Assembly: GCA_949031345.1 (NCBI GenBank)
Contig: CARNVA010000004.1
Coordinates: 1-64,000, forward strand
DNA from: an uncultured Eubacteriales bacterium
GTDB lineage: Bacteria; Bacillota; Clostridia; Christensenellales; UBA1242
Direction: 5' to 3'
DNA: 64,000 bases
The notes beneath the pieces are model-generated. The model did not search any database. It was not told where the DNA came from and worked only from the letters and a program-made list of their open reading frames with translations. The translations under genes were made by a program, and so were the position numbers. How positions within the stretch are numbered: the first letter of the stretch is position 1; the number at the start of each line of letters is the position of its first letter. Positions 50,323 to 59,036 of this stretch are shown piece by piece.

Positions 50323-53300
50323 TTACATTTGATTAAATCCAAGCTCAGTCAATTTTTCAATGGTAAGTTTTTCTCCGCCTTCGCCAAGCCAAGCTAAGCC
50401 TTTTGGAAGAGGTTGACCATTCTCTAAAATAGACCAATTTTCAAAAGGATTTTCCAAAGTGCTTATTTTGTAATATTTTTTCTCTGAGGATCCCCCTTTA
50501 TTTTCTATAATTAAAGTGCTTTTTATAGAAAATGAAGATCGAGAAAATGGCAGAAAAGCTGAAGCAAAAGCAAAGCAATCCACAACTTCACCATCCATTC
50601 TTCCACAGAATTGACCTGCCCCGCTTCCTCCTTGCACTGTTCCCAGCACACCACAACTTCTAATAATATTGCCAGTTGTATTGTCAGCATTACCAAGAAT
50701 GCCTCCACTATTAGAATAATTTGCGGCAGCTTTAATAAACGCATCAACAAAACAATTTTCAATTACAGATTTCTCTTTTGAAATTGCGCCAGCTATTCCC
50801 CCAACACTATTCAAACCTGTCAAATTTCCATAATTTAAACAAGAAGATACTGTAAAGCCTGAAACTGCGCCAAACATTCCACAATATGCATATCCATTTA
50901 CATTCACACTGCTTTTGCAATTTATCGCAGCTCCTGTATCAGAATATCCTGTTATCGCCCCTGAATAATACTGCCCAAAGACATTTCCTTTTACAAGGTT
51001 GATATTTTTTAACACTGCACCTTTGCTGAAACCAAAAAGACCAACATAGTTGTAAAGATAGATTTCACCCAAAGCCATATAATAAGTCTGAACAAGTCTC
51101 ATATTTAAAATCGGAAAGCCCTGCCCATCATAAATTCCTTGAAAGCTGTTTCCAGTATTCGTCGCGCTGACAGTCGAGCCGCCAATTGGTCGCCATAAAT
51201 TGTATCCAAGCTCAATAGGTGCGGTCTGCTTAAAATATTTGCCAGCAAAAGTCACTCCTTCTTCAACTCTCTTTGAAATATAAGCCAAATCCTCAGCACT
51301 TGCAATCAAGTATGGATTTTCTGCGCTGCCTTGATTTTCAGTCTGGCTTGCTTGAAGTGTATTTGACGCAAAAATGTTCCAAGTCTCCTGCCACTCTGCC
51401 CTCAATTCAAACAATCGGTCACTGCTGTCAACAACGCTGCTTGGCAGTGTGCTTATTGTCGCTCCGTCATAATAAGCTTTGCCATTGTTTGTCCAATTTC
51501 TAAACAAATATCCTGTTTTTAAATATGAAATGGTTGGCAAAGTCAAACTTGTGCCATAGGTGTAAACCCTGTCTTGCATCTGTCCTGAGGTATGCCCATT
51601 GCCATTAAATCTGATGGTATATTGTTTTGGCGTCCACTTAGCATACAAGGTAAATGATGACAAATAGCTTGTATATGGGCTGCTTGAAATGCTATTCAAA
51701 ACCTTTCTTTCTGAAAGCGGCGCCCCTTCATTATCTTGCAAACTTTCACCATTTTCAAATTCGACTCCGCCTCCTAAAGACTTTGCCCAGCCTACAAAAT
51801 CATAACCCGTGCGAGTAAACTCATTGTTTTTAATCTCTTGGCCGTTGCCATAAACGCAACTTTGACTGGTCATGCTTCCATTTCCGCCATTTGCATTAAA
51901 ATTTATTGTATAAGGCCTTCCACTCCAAACTGCATACAAATCGAATACTTCATTCTCATTCGACCTCAAGTTTGAAACGCTTTGCCCTGGATTATAGACC
52001 TTGGTTTGTCCAGCACTGCTTGTATCCCATCCAAGCAAGGTAAACCCATGCCGGACAAACTCATTCGCTTTAAGGTTTTGCGACTGATTGTATGTAAATT
52101 GCTGTGATATGGATTTTTTCCCGTCACCCGTGAGAATGTCTCCACCAGCACTGTTTTTTCCGCCATGAAAGGTTACACTATATTTAATAGGCGTCCAATG
52201 CGCATAAATTGTGTGATTATTAGCTATATTCAAAATCGTAGAAGTAGAAATCTTTGTTCCGCCCGTCTGCGCTGTAAACCATCCGTCAAATTTATATCCT
52301 GTTCTGCTTACAGAAGGAAGATATTGATAGGTTTCTCCAAAGATTACATTTCTTATGCAACCTTCACCAGAAATTACCCAGCCGGTAGTGGAAGTAAAAC
52401 TTCCGCCATTTGCATCCGCTGTAGCCAGATATGTCATTGGTGCCCATTGCGCATAAAGCGTCACATTGCCAATTATATCATACTTTTTTATTGCTTGACC
52501 GTTCTCATTATAATATTGGGTCCCGCCCCTTCCAGAACTAGTATAATAACCTTTGAATCTATATCCAGTTTTTACAGGAATTTTCACAGTGTTCATTTCC
52601 TTGCCAAGCCAAACATTGCAAGAACTATCACTTGAGTTTTGAAAACTGCCACCATCCGCATTAAAACTTGCAGTATATTTTATTTCATCAAGCTCACCAT
52701 TTGTATAGTAATCTCTATATCTTCCAGAAACATAAGATACATCAGAATAAAGCGTGCCTCTGCCACCCTTACTTCCTGTTGCGCCACCAATTCCACCGGT
52801 GGCTTGACTTAATACATCATTGCAATAAGTATCATAGTAGGCAGATTCTCCACTAGAACCACCAATTAACCCGGTACCACCGGAGCCACCAGCTCCACCG
52901 CTATATTTATATCCCTTTCTAGAAGTATAGGTGCCACCAGCACCTCCGCCGCCTCCGCCGCCTCCGGCACCTGCGCCACCACCAATTGCATCAGCATTAA
53001 CAGAACCTGCGCCACCACCGCCGCCTGCTCCGCCTCCGCCAGAGGCGTAATAATTTTTCCAACCAGAACCAGCATCATTTGCTGTTCCTCCAGCGCTGCC
53101 ACCACTGCCACCTTTAAAATTTTGTTCTCTTCCACCAGCAGTTGCAATTACTGTAACTCCACCAAAGACATACAGGTCACCCATTGCAGAGCCGTCACCG
53201 CCTTTATATCCATTTTTTCCGAAACCGCCCTGCGCGTCATATTGATCACCATATTCACATTCTTTTGTCGCACATACACCACCAGAGCCACCATAACCGC

Positions 53301-53874
53301 CAGAGCCGCCATAGCCACCAATTCCTGCGCCAGCACCTGAGCCTCCTCTGCCTCCGTCGCCACCAGTACCACCTCTGTACTTGTTGTCACTAATTGAAAG
53401 ATAACCATTATATCCACTATCTCCATTACCGCCGCTTCCCGCATTTCCACCAGTGGCTTTTAAAGATCCTTCACCTACGACTATCAGTCTCTTTCCATAA
53501 TGCAATGAAATTCCTGCCTCGCCAACACTAGCGGTTACGGTCACTGTAATATTTTTTGGTATATATAAAACAACAGTGCCGCTCACACTTGCTCCATAAG
53601 ACATAGTCACATTACTAATTGCTTTATAGACAGTATCTGAATAAAAGTATTGCTTATTACTAAAAGTGCCATTCATTGTAATACACTTTGTAAAACCACT
53701 ACTCGCATTAGCGACTTTTTCTTCTTCCAAATTTTTATACGAGGTCACAACTGAAAAATAAAATATAAAAAACGCAAGGCAAATAAAAAGACAAGAAAGA
53801 TAAATCTTTCTCATTTCAGAGTTATTCTTTTTATGACTTATTTCATTCTTTAAACTTTTATTAAACTTTGCCAA
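50323..53874 (-). CDS. Large secreted InlB/Flg_new-repeat protein with Gly-rich region (family member 3)
   Basis: The largest family member, 1183 residues. A hydrophobic signal/anchor at ~25-45 is followed by a beta region (~55-135) and a very glycine-rich stretch (~140-370) with GGYGGSGG and GGGGGAG runs. About five InlB/Flg_new repeats follow (ending YAQW, YAHW, YAVW, YAKW, RAEW), then the GLUG-like region (YVGLFGF, YCGMFGA, SVGGIAG) and the shared tail QPLPKGLAW...LTELGFNQM. The start is TTG with GGAGG 5 nt upstream. The promoter has a 16-bp G9 spacer. Confidence 0.9.
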   Translation of the reverse strand: MAKFNKSLKNEISHKKNNSEMRKIYLSCLFICLAFFIFYFSVVTSYKNLEEEKVANASSGFTKCITMNGTFSNKQYFYSDTVYKAISNVTMSYGASVSGTVVLYIPKNITVTVTASVGEAGISLHYGKRLIVVGEGSLKATGGNAGSGGNGDSGYNGYLSISDNKYRGGTGGDGGRGGSGAGAGIGGYGGSGGYGGSGGVCATKECEYGDQYDAQGGFGKNGYKGGDGSAMGDLYVFGGVTVIATAGGREQNFKGGSGGSAGGTANDAGSGWKNYYASGGGGAGGGGGAGSVNADAIGGGAGAGGGGGGGGAGGTYTSRKGYKYSGGAGGSGGTGLIGGSSGESAYYDTYCNDVLSQATGGIGGATGSKGGRGTLYSDVSYVSGRYRDYYTNGELDEIKYTASFNADGGSFQNSSDSSCNVWLGKEMNTVKIPVKTGYRFKGYYTSSGRGGTQYYNENGQAIKKYDIIGNVTLYAQWAPMTYLATADANGGSFTSTTGWVISGEGCIRNVIFGETYQYLPSVSRTGYKFDGWFTAQTGGTKISTSTILNIANNHTIYAHWTPIKYSVTFHGGKNSAGGDILTGDGKKSISQQFTYNQSQNLKANEFVRHGFTLLGWDTSSAGQTKVYNPGQSVSNLRSNENEVFDLYAVWSGRPYTINFNANGGNGSMTSQSCVYGNGQEIKNNEFTRTGYDFVGWAKSLGGGVEFENGESLQDNEGAPLSERKVLNSISSSPYTSYLSSFTLYAKWTPKQYTIRFNGNGHTSGQMQDRVYTYGTSLTLPTISYLKTGYLFRNWTNNGKAYYDGATISTLPSSVVDSSDRLFELRAEWQETWNIFASNTLQASQTENQGSAENPYLIASAEDLAYISKRVEEGVTFAGKYFKQTAPIELGYNLWRPIGGSTVSATNTGNSFQGIYDGQGFPILNMRLVQTYYMALGEIYLYNYVGLFGFSKGAVLKNINLVKGNVFGQYYSGAITGYSDTGAAINCKSSVNVNGYAYCGMFGAVSGFTVSSCLNYGNLTGLNSVGGIAGAISKEKSVIENCFVDAFIKAAANYSNSGGILGNADNTTGNIIRSCGVLGTVQGGSGAGQFCGRMDGEVVDCFAFASAFLPFSRSSFSIKSTLIIENKGGSSEKKYYKISTLENPFENWSILENGQPLPKGLAWLGEGGEKLTIEKLTELGFNQM

Positions 53875-53973
53875 AAAGCCTCCATTTCAGTCAAGCTTTA
53901 AATTGTCTTTATATTTGCAAGCTTATTATTTTCATCATTTATATGCTTATTTATATCTCAAATTACACTTTTA

Positions 53974-54001
53974 ATTTTACCCCCCCCCGACACATTGTCA
54001 A
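53974..54001 (-). promoter_or_regulatory. Poly-G-spacer promoter of family member 3
   Basis: TTGACA (54001-53996), ATGTGTC plus nine G (53988-53980), TAAAAT (53979-53974). Spacer 16 bp; the gene starts 100 bp downstream. Confidence 0.8.
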
Positions 54002-54123
54002 GCAAATCAAAGTGACTTCATAAATAAAGCTATAAATTTATAAAATATATATTTAAAATAAAACGTCTTTTTTCAAAAATCTTACGGAATTTACAATTTT
54101 TAAAGTCTTTTTAATGATAATTG

Positions 54124-54156
54124 AAAAAAAGCTTCTCCATAAAAGAGAGGCTTTTT
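54124..54156 (-). terminator. Terminator after ypeB
   Basis: AAAAAGCTTCTC pairs with GAGAGGCTTTTT. Confidence 0.8.
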
Positions 54157-54165
54157 CATTTTTAA

Positions 54166-55566
54166 TTACATTAAAAGATTGCCGTCTTCAGTTTCAATCA
54201 CTTTAAGTACATTTTCAAGATTTCCATTTGCAGCATTGAAATAGAAGTAATAAGTGCCATCATCGTTGTCTGCTTCAACTTCAATACAAACAACCTCTCG
54301 ATTATAATCAAGCGGTGAAAGCACCACTCTGCTTTGCACAATCTCAAATGTTGAAGGCACCTTTCCTCTTGCATCAGATTGAGACAATGTTCCGCTTGAA
54401 AGGTTTCGTTTTGTATGATTTGTAAAATAGGTTGTTGCATCATAACCTACAACAGTCCCGCTTGTAAGATTGATTTTTACTTTAACAAGGTCTGGATAAA
54501 GAATTATGCCGCTTGACTTAGGTGCTATATTAAGATAAACATCATTTTCAATGCTGTCACTCCAAACAACCTCAGGGTTTTCAACACCGTTATCCTTGGC
54601 AAAATTCTTTGCGATATCTTTTGCAGCATCCATATCAATGCTGTTTTGTCCATCTCTGCCAGCACCACTCACTGTCAAGATATGCCCGCCAATCTTAGTG
54701 ACTTGAACATAAAGTTTTTCATTGTCAGCGTTTCTTATTCTAAAGTTGTAAGTCTCAAACCTGCCCTTAGTCTCGCCTTCAAACTCAATATCAGCAACAC
54801 TTTTGAAATGTTTCTTGATATTTTCGCCAGCCTCAGATTTTGTTACAACTTCACCATAAAGACCTTTGACCTTGCTGTTTGTCACCGAGTCAGAGAAAGG
54901 TCCATCATAAATCATAGTTGGATATTCAACATCATTGTTCTTAAGAGAGGTAAGCGATCTTGTAAAGCTGTTGACATCATTATCAACATTCATTCTTCCA
55001 TCTAAAATTGAATATCCGCCATTAAGCCTCTTTTCAAAATCATTGAGTTGCAATTTCAAATTGATTACACTTTGATGAATGTTTTCAAGCGTTGTTCTCT
55101 CTTCGTCAGTAAGCGTTCCACCATTGACCATCTTTTCAGCAAGGGTTGAGGTATAACCAGAAATTTGGTTGACAAGCTTGATTGTCTCTTGAATTTCAGA
55201 CTGTGAAAGAGGAAGTTGAGACACAGATATCTCTGCCTCACTTGCATTCTTTGACGCCTCTAAAAGCATTTTTCTTTGATAAGTTGTTCCACTTCCTGAC
55301 GAAATAGTTTTCGAAAGTTTGTTTTCAAGATTGTTTACGCTGTCAAGCAGATTGTAAAAATTTTGATTATAGACATTTTCAAGGTCTGTGCGATAACTCA
55401 TTGCTGCATGTTGAGAAAATCCGAGACCAACTCCAAGGCCGATAGTCGAAAGTGCAAGCACCGAGGTTGCAATTGCAAGACCAACTATCACGCCATTTTT
55501 CTTTTTGTTTTCTTTCTTTTCACTCTTCAAGGCACTTCTGCCTTCATTATTTTTTACTTCACTCAT
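54166..55566 (-). CDS. ypeB: Germination protein YpeB
   Basis: A 466-residue spore inner-membrane protein that stabilises and controls SleB. It has a basic start, a membrane segment (GVIVGLAIATSVLALSTIGLG), a helical domain with SYRTDLENVYNQNFYNLLDSVNNLENKL (residues ~58-85) and C-terminal PepSY-like repeats (DAAKDIAKNFAKDNGVENPEVVW, CIEVEADNDDGTYYFYFNA). ATG 55566 has GGGGG upstream; a 23-residue extension overlaps sleB and is rejected. It lies 11 bp after sleB, as in other spore formers. Confidence 0.9.
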   Translation of the reverse strand: MSEVKNNEGRSALKSEKKENKKKNGVIVGLAIATSVLALSTIGLGVGLGFSQHAAMSYRTDLENVYNQNFYNLLDSVNNLENKLSKTISSGSGTTYQRKMLLEASKNASEAEISVSQLPLSQSEIQETIKLVNQISGYTSTLAEKMVNGGTLTDEERTTLENIHQSVINLKLQLNDFEKRLNGGYSILDGRMNVDNDVNSFTRSLTSLKNNDVEYPTMIYDGPFSDSVTNSKVKGLYGEVVTKSEAGENIKKHFKSVADIEFEGETKGRFETYNFRIRNADNEKLYVQVTKIGGHILTVSGAGRDGQNSIDMDAAKDIAKNFAKDNGVENPEVVWSDSIENDVYLNIAPKSSGIILYPDLVKVKINLTSGTVVGYDATTYFTNHTKRNLSSGTLSQSDARGKVPSTFEIVQSRVVLSPLDYNREVVCIEVEADNDDGTYYFYFNAANGNLENVLKVIETEDGNLLM

Positions 55567-55577
55567 GATTGCCCCCT

Positions 55578-56282
55578 TTATAATGCGAAGATATGGTTGC
55601 CAATTGTCACCACTGTCTGTCTTGACCATATCCAAGAACTTGTTGCTGTTCTAGGGTTGTAATAATACAAACAACCATAAGTTGGGTCCCAACCATTTAA
55701 AGCATCTTGCGCTGCTTTATAAGCGGTTGAATTTGGTGAAAGATTGATTTGACCGTCATTTACAGCAGTAAAGGCATATGGCTGATAGATAACACCAGCA
55801 ATAGTGTTTGGGAATGAAGAACTCTTCACTCTGTTTAAGATAACCGCAGCCACAGCCACCTGTCCAGTGTAAGGCTCACCTCTTGCTTCGGCATGAACAC
55901 ACTTTGCAAGGAGATGCAAATCATTTGATGACTGAGAAGTAGTTGAAGAGCCTCCCTTAATGCTCATTCCAAGTGCTGCAGCCGTTTTTGGCCCTACAAT
56001 GCCGTCGACAGCAAGCCCATTCTTGCTTTGAAAGCTTTTAACAGCCGCCTTTGTCTTAGCCCCATAAATTCCATCAACAGAGCCTTTGTAATAACCCCAT
56101 CTTTTAAGTTTGGTTTGCACTGTTTTATTTTCAGCAGTCGTCAAAGCATCAATTGCCATCTCTTGCTTGCTGCTGGCAGCATCACCCTCATTTAAAAGGT
56201 TTTTTCCTGTTATGCCCGCCCCCGTGAAAGCAATTGCAAACACGAAAATCAGAGACATAATAATTAAAAGTCTTTTCTTCAT
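55578..56282 (-). CDS. sleB: Spore cortex-lytic enzyme SleB
   Basis: Lytic transglycosylase that breaks down cortex peptidoglycan at germination. Signal segment (residues ~5-25), a peptidoglycan-binding domain (VQTKLKRWGYYKGSVDGIYGAKTKAAVKSFQ), then the hydrolase_2 domain (LLAKCVHAEARGEPYTGQVAVAAVILNRV with the catalytic Glu, and IYQPYAFTAVNDG). It has 234 residues. It is first in the sleB-ypeB pair, directly after spoIIR. Confidence 0.93.
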   Translation of the reverse strand: MKKRLLIIMSLIFVFAIAFTGAGITGKNLLNEGDAASSKQEMAIDALTTAENKTVQTKLKRWGYYKGSVDGIYGAKTKAAVKSFQSKNGLAVDGIVGPKTAAALGMSIKGGSSTTSQSSNDLHLLAKCVHAEARGEPYTGQVAVAAVILNRVKSSSFPNTIAGVIYQPYAFTAVNDGQINLSPNSTAYKAAQDALNGWDPTYGCLYYYNPRTATSSWIWSRQTVVTIGNHIFAL

Positions 56283-56818
56283 TATTTCCTCCTAGAATAC
56301 ACTTTTAATTTTTCCCAAATTTTCGAAATATATACAATATTGTCGGTTTTTTGCGAATTTGTGAAGCAAAATGCCGGATAAACCAAACACCACCAATTAT
56401 CACCCTCTCCACTTCCAAGCCTTAAAATCAACGCATCATAATAGCCCTCTTCAAGAGTCAAACTGTCATAAATGCGGGTTGGAAAATATTCGTTGTCAAT
56501 TGACGCACGACAACCATAATAGAAACCTTCTTTATTTAAAGTCTCATTTGCCACCCTTTCAATGAAGTCAAAATTTTCACTCATAACCACTTTAGCCTCT
56601 TCAAACTCATCAATATCAGCAAGAAGTGGAATAAGCGCATCAACAACCGCTTCTTTAACCTTATATTTAACACGCTGGTCTTCTTGCGAATTGGAGTTTG
56701 CACGGATATGTATTCTGAGATATTCATTTTCAACTCTTCCACCTAAAATATTCATAGGACAAAACACCAAAATTAAAACTATTCCAACAACCGCAATACC
56801 AGCTAAAATATATTTCAT
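56282..56818 (-). CDS. spoIIR: Stage II sporulation protein R
   Basis: A 178-residue secreted signal made in the forespore that triggers SpoIIGA to process pro-sigma-E in the mother cell. It has an N-terminal signal segment and the family core YLRIHIRANSNSQEDQRVKYKVKEAVVDALIPLL and DNWWCLVYPAFCF. Its end touches the sleB start, so the two may be co-transcribed, which would link sigma-E activation to cortex-lytic genes. Confidence 0.92.
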   Translation of the reverse strand: MKYILAGIAVVGIVLILVFCPMNILGGRVENEYLRIHIRANSNSQEDQRVKYKVKEAVVDALIPLLADIDEFEEAKVVMSENFDFIERVANETLNKEGFYYGCRASIDNEYFPTRIYDSLTLEEGYYDALILRLGSGEGDNWWCLVYPAFCFTNSQKTDNIVYISKIWEKLKVYSRRK

Positions 56819-56865
56819 ATAAACCTCGCTTAAACTTTATTGACATTAAAAAATGTATAGAATAA

Positions 56866-56898
56866 AAAAAAATAGGCGAAAAATCACCTATTTTATAT
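56866..56898 (-). terminator. Terminator after the SPOCS gene
   Basis: AAATAGG and CCTATTT around AT-rich sequence, with long T-run on the minus strand. Confidence 0.7.
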
Positions 56899-56978
56899 TT
56901 TTTAAATGAAATTTAGCTTTTAAGCCATATTTTTAAACACTATTTCGGCCATATCATAAAATTATGAAATTTCTGCTT

Positions 56979-58496
56979 TTATTGCATTCTTTGATAAAAT
57001 AGCACAAGTGGAGTATTGTTTTCTGTAGGGAAAGACACCTCTGGATTTTGCATGAGAATTTGCTCTTCTTTCACTCTTGCACTCTTTGCCACGCTCCAAA
57101 GCTCGCTTCCGCTTGGTGCAAAAATGACCTCCATTGCATAATCTTTATTGCCGTATTCTTCCATAACACTTGCCTCAGAAATCACACCAGCTGAAAGCTG
57201 ACAAGAATAGTTTACACAAGCTTTAATCTTTGCGTCATAATAAATTTCTCTACCCTTCTTCACAACCACATCAACATCAGTTGCAACAGCATCAACGCTA
57301 AGCACGCCCCCTTCGTTTTCTGCATTAAATTTGTCAGAAATGATGAAAGGCACATCAATTTGCACACTGTGAAGAGAAGAGTCCTCATCATTCAAATACA
57401 CCGCCGTTGACCTTGCAATGCCTTCCACAAAAACCTCATTGTCTTTAAGGTAATAATTTGTAACAACAACTCCATTGCCACCATTAAATAAAAGTTTGTC
57501 AACTCTTGGCATGTTTTCTTCAAGAGTAAGCGAGCCTTCAATCTTACCTTCAGCAACTCCCATTGGATAGATTGAAGTCATGCTGAAAGATGAAGTTGTC
57601 ACATTAAGCTCATTTTTCACGCTGTATAGGTCATTTATTACACTGATTTTTCCCTCTTGGAAAGCTCTGACCTTAAGCACAAGTGGCACTTTGACAATAA
57701 TCTTGCCACCTTTTTCATCCTGAACAATTTCTGTCTCAATCCCGTCATGCTTAACAAAGGCATCACCTTCGACAAAACTTTCTCGCGTAACGCCGCTAAG
57801 CTCCACTTCTTCTTTAAAGGTGTCATTGATATAGCCACTTTCAAACTTATCATTTTCATTCACATACAAAATTCTTGTGACCACATCACCGCTTATAGTG
57901 ACAAAGTCAGCACCAGCATCAACATTCTTGACAACAGCTCTGCTTTCAACAAGCAAAATCTTTTTGATGTTTTCGCGAAGATTTATTTCACTTGACAAAG
58001 ACACCTCACTTGAAGCTGAGCCTACATATTTAACAACTGAAATATCATCCTTCTTAAAGCAGATATCGTCATCATGGCAATCAATAGTGCCAATCTCCTG
58101 ATTGCCCACAACAAATCCATTTTGCTCAAGCACAACAGCAAGTTTGACCATTTCGCCACCCACGCTTTCAATATTATAATCAACAACTTTGACTTTTACA
58201 AAAGCGTCTTGCCCATTTTCAATTTCTTCACTTTCAAAACGAGAAGAAAAAGGACAACTATTGCAAACGGTGTTAATTTGCCCGTCTTCTGCCATAATCA
58301 CAAGTTTGGCATCAACCGCACCTGAATAGTTTACCACCCCGTTCAACGCTTCAACATTTTGACCATAACCTTCAACGGAAACTGCCAAGACTTTTGAAAC
58401 ATTCACGCCAGCGGAAATATTGCACTCAACAGTGACTTCTCCTTTCGCAAGAGTAGTTTTTCTTGCAACATTAAAATTTTCTCTTTCAAATGCCAT
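56979..58496 (-). CDS. SPOCS (DUF3794) domain protein with LysM-like C-terminus
   Basis: A 505-residue protein built of about three SPOCS/DUF3794 beta units (such as ISAGVNVSKVLAVSVEG, INLRENIKKILLVESRAVVKN, and PRVDKLLFNGGNGVVVTNYYL). It ends in a LysM-like segment GSELWSVAKSARVKEEQILMQNP. Related proteins coat or cross-link the spore envelope. ATG 58496 has GGAGGG 5 nt upstream; a long upstream extension lacks support. It is a single gene between a terminator and the veg promoter. Confidence 0.85.
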   Translation of the reverse strand: MAFERENFNVARKTTLAKGEVTVECNISAGVNVSKVLAVSVEGYGQNVEALNGVVNYSGAVDAKLVIMAEDGQINTVCNSCPFSSRFESEEIENGQDAFVKVKVVDYNIESVGGEMVKLAVVLEQNGFVVGNQEIGTIDCHDDDICFKKDDISVVKYVGSASSEVSLSSEINLRENIKKILLVESRAVVKNVDAGADFVTISGDVVTRILYVNENDKFESGYINDTFKEEVELSGVTRESFVEGDAFVKHDGIETEIVQDEKGGKIIVKVPLVLKVRAFQEGKISVINDLYSVKNELNVTTSSFSMTSIYPMGVAEGKIEGSLTLEENMPRVDKLLFNGGNGVVVTNYYLKDNEVFVEGIARSTAVYLNDEDSSLHSVQIDVPFIISDKFNAENEGGVLSVDAVATDVDVVVKKGREIYYDAKIKACVNYSCQLSAGVISEASVMEEYGNKDYAMEVIFAPSGSELWSVAKSARVKEEQILMQNPEVSFPTENNTPLVLFYQRMQ

Positions 58497-58750
58497 TTTA
58501 CCCTCCAAACATTTTACATGGTATCTTACGAGCCCCAACTGACAAATATTACAAAAATGTTTAAAATCTTTATTTTTTGTCAACAATCCTTTGAAATAAA
58601 CTTGCATTTTTTTAAAAAAAAGGTCAAATTTTGAAGATTTTTTGCAAAATAAGCCCAGTATTTTCAAAAAAAATATTAAATTGAAAATATTTCAACTAAA
58701 AAATCTTTAAGCAAGCATTTATTTAAATATATTAAAATTGGGAGGAAAAT

Positions 58751-58987
58751 ATGAGAAAAGCTGGAATGGGAATAAACGATATAAAAGCAAAAATACTCAC
58801 TCTTAAAGGACGAGAAGTTGAGATGAATGTCAATCGCGGCAGAAAGAAATATGACACATTAAACGGGACAATTAAGGATTGCTATCCAAGCGTGTTTACC
58901 GTTGCCTTAACTGAAAATTCGTCACTGCAAACCTTTTCGTACTATGATGTGCTATGCGGCAATGTCGTTTTTATAGAAGAGGAATAA
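58751..58987 (+). CDS. veg: Veg family protein
   Basis: A 78-residue DNA/RNA-affecting small protein of the Veg/DUF1021 family (DIKAKILTLKGREVEMNVNRGRKKYDTLNGTIKDCYPSVFTV). Veg affects biofilm genes and spore outgrowth in Bacillus. SD GGGAGG precedes the ATG. It converges on family member 4. Confidence 0.92.
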   Translation: MRKAGMGINDIKAKILTLKGREVEMNVNRGRKKYDTLNGTIKDCYPSVFTVALTENSSLQTFSYYDVLCGNVVFIEEE

Positions 58988-59006
58988 ACTTTTTTATATT
59001 GCAAAC

Positions 59007-59035
59007 AAAAAAAAGAGGTCTTATCCTCTTTTTTT
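59007..59035. terminator. Bidirectional terminator between veg and family member 4
   Basis: AAAAAAAGAGG and CCTCTTTTTTT around TCTTAT. Confidence 0.9.
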
Positions 59036-59036
59036 G

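Noticed and set aside
52866..53450. Long alternative frames in the Gly-rich region
   Set aside because: They are shadows of GGN codons in the real frame and lack ribosome sites.
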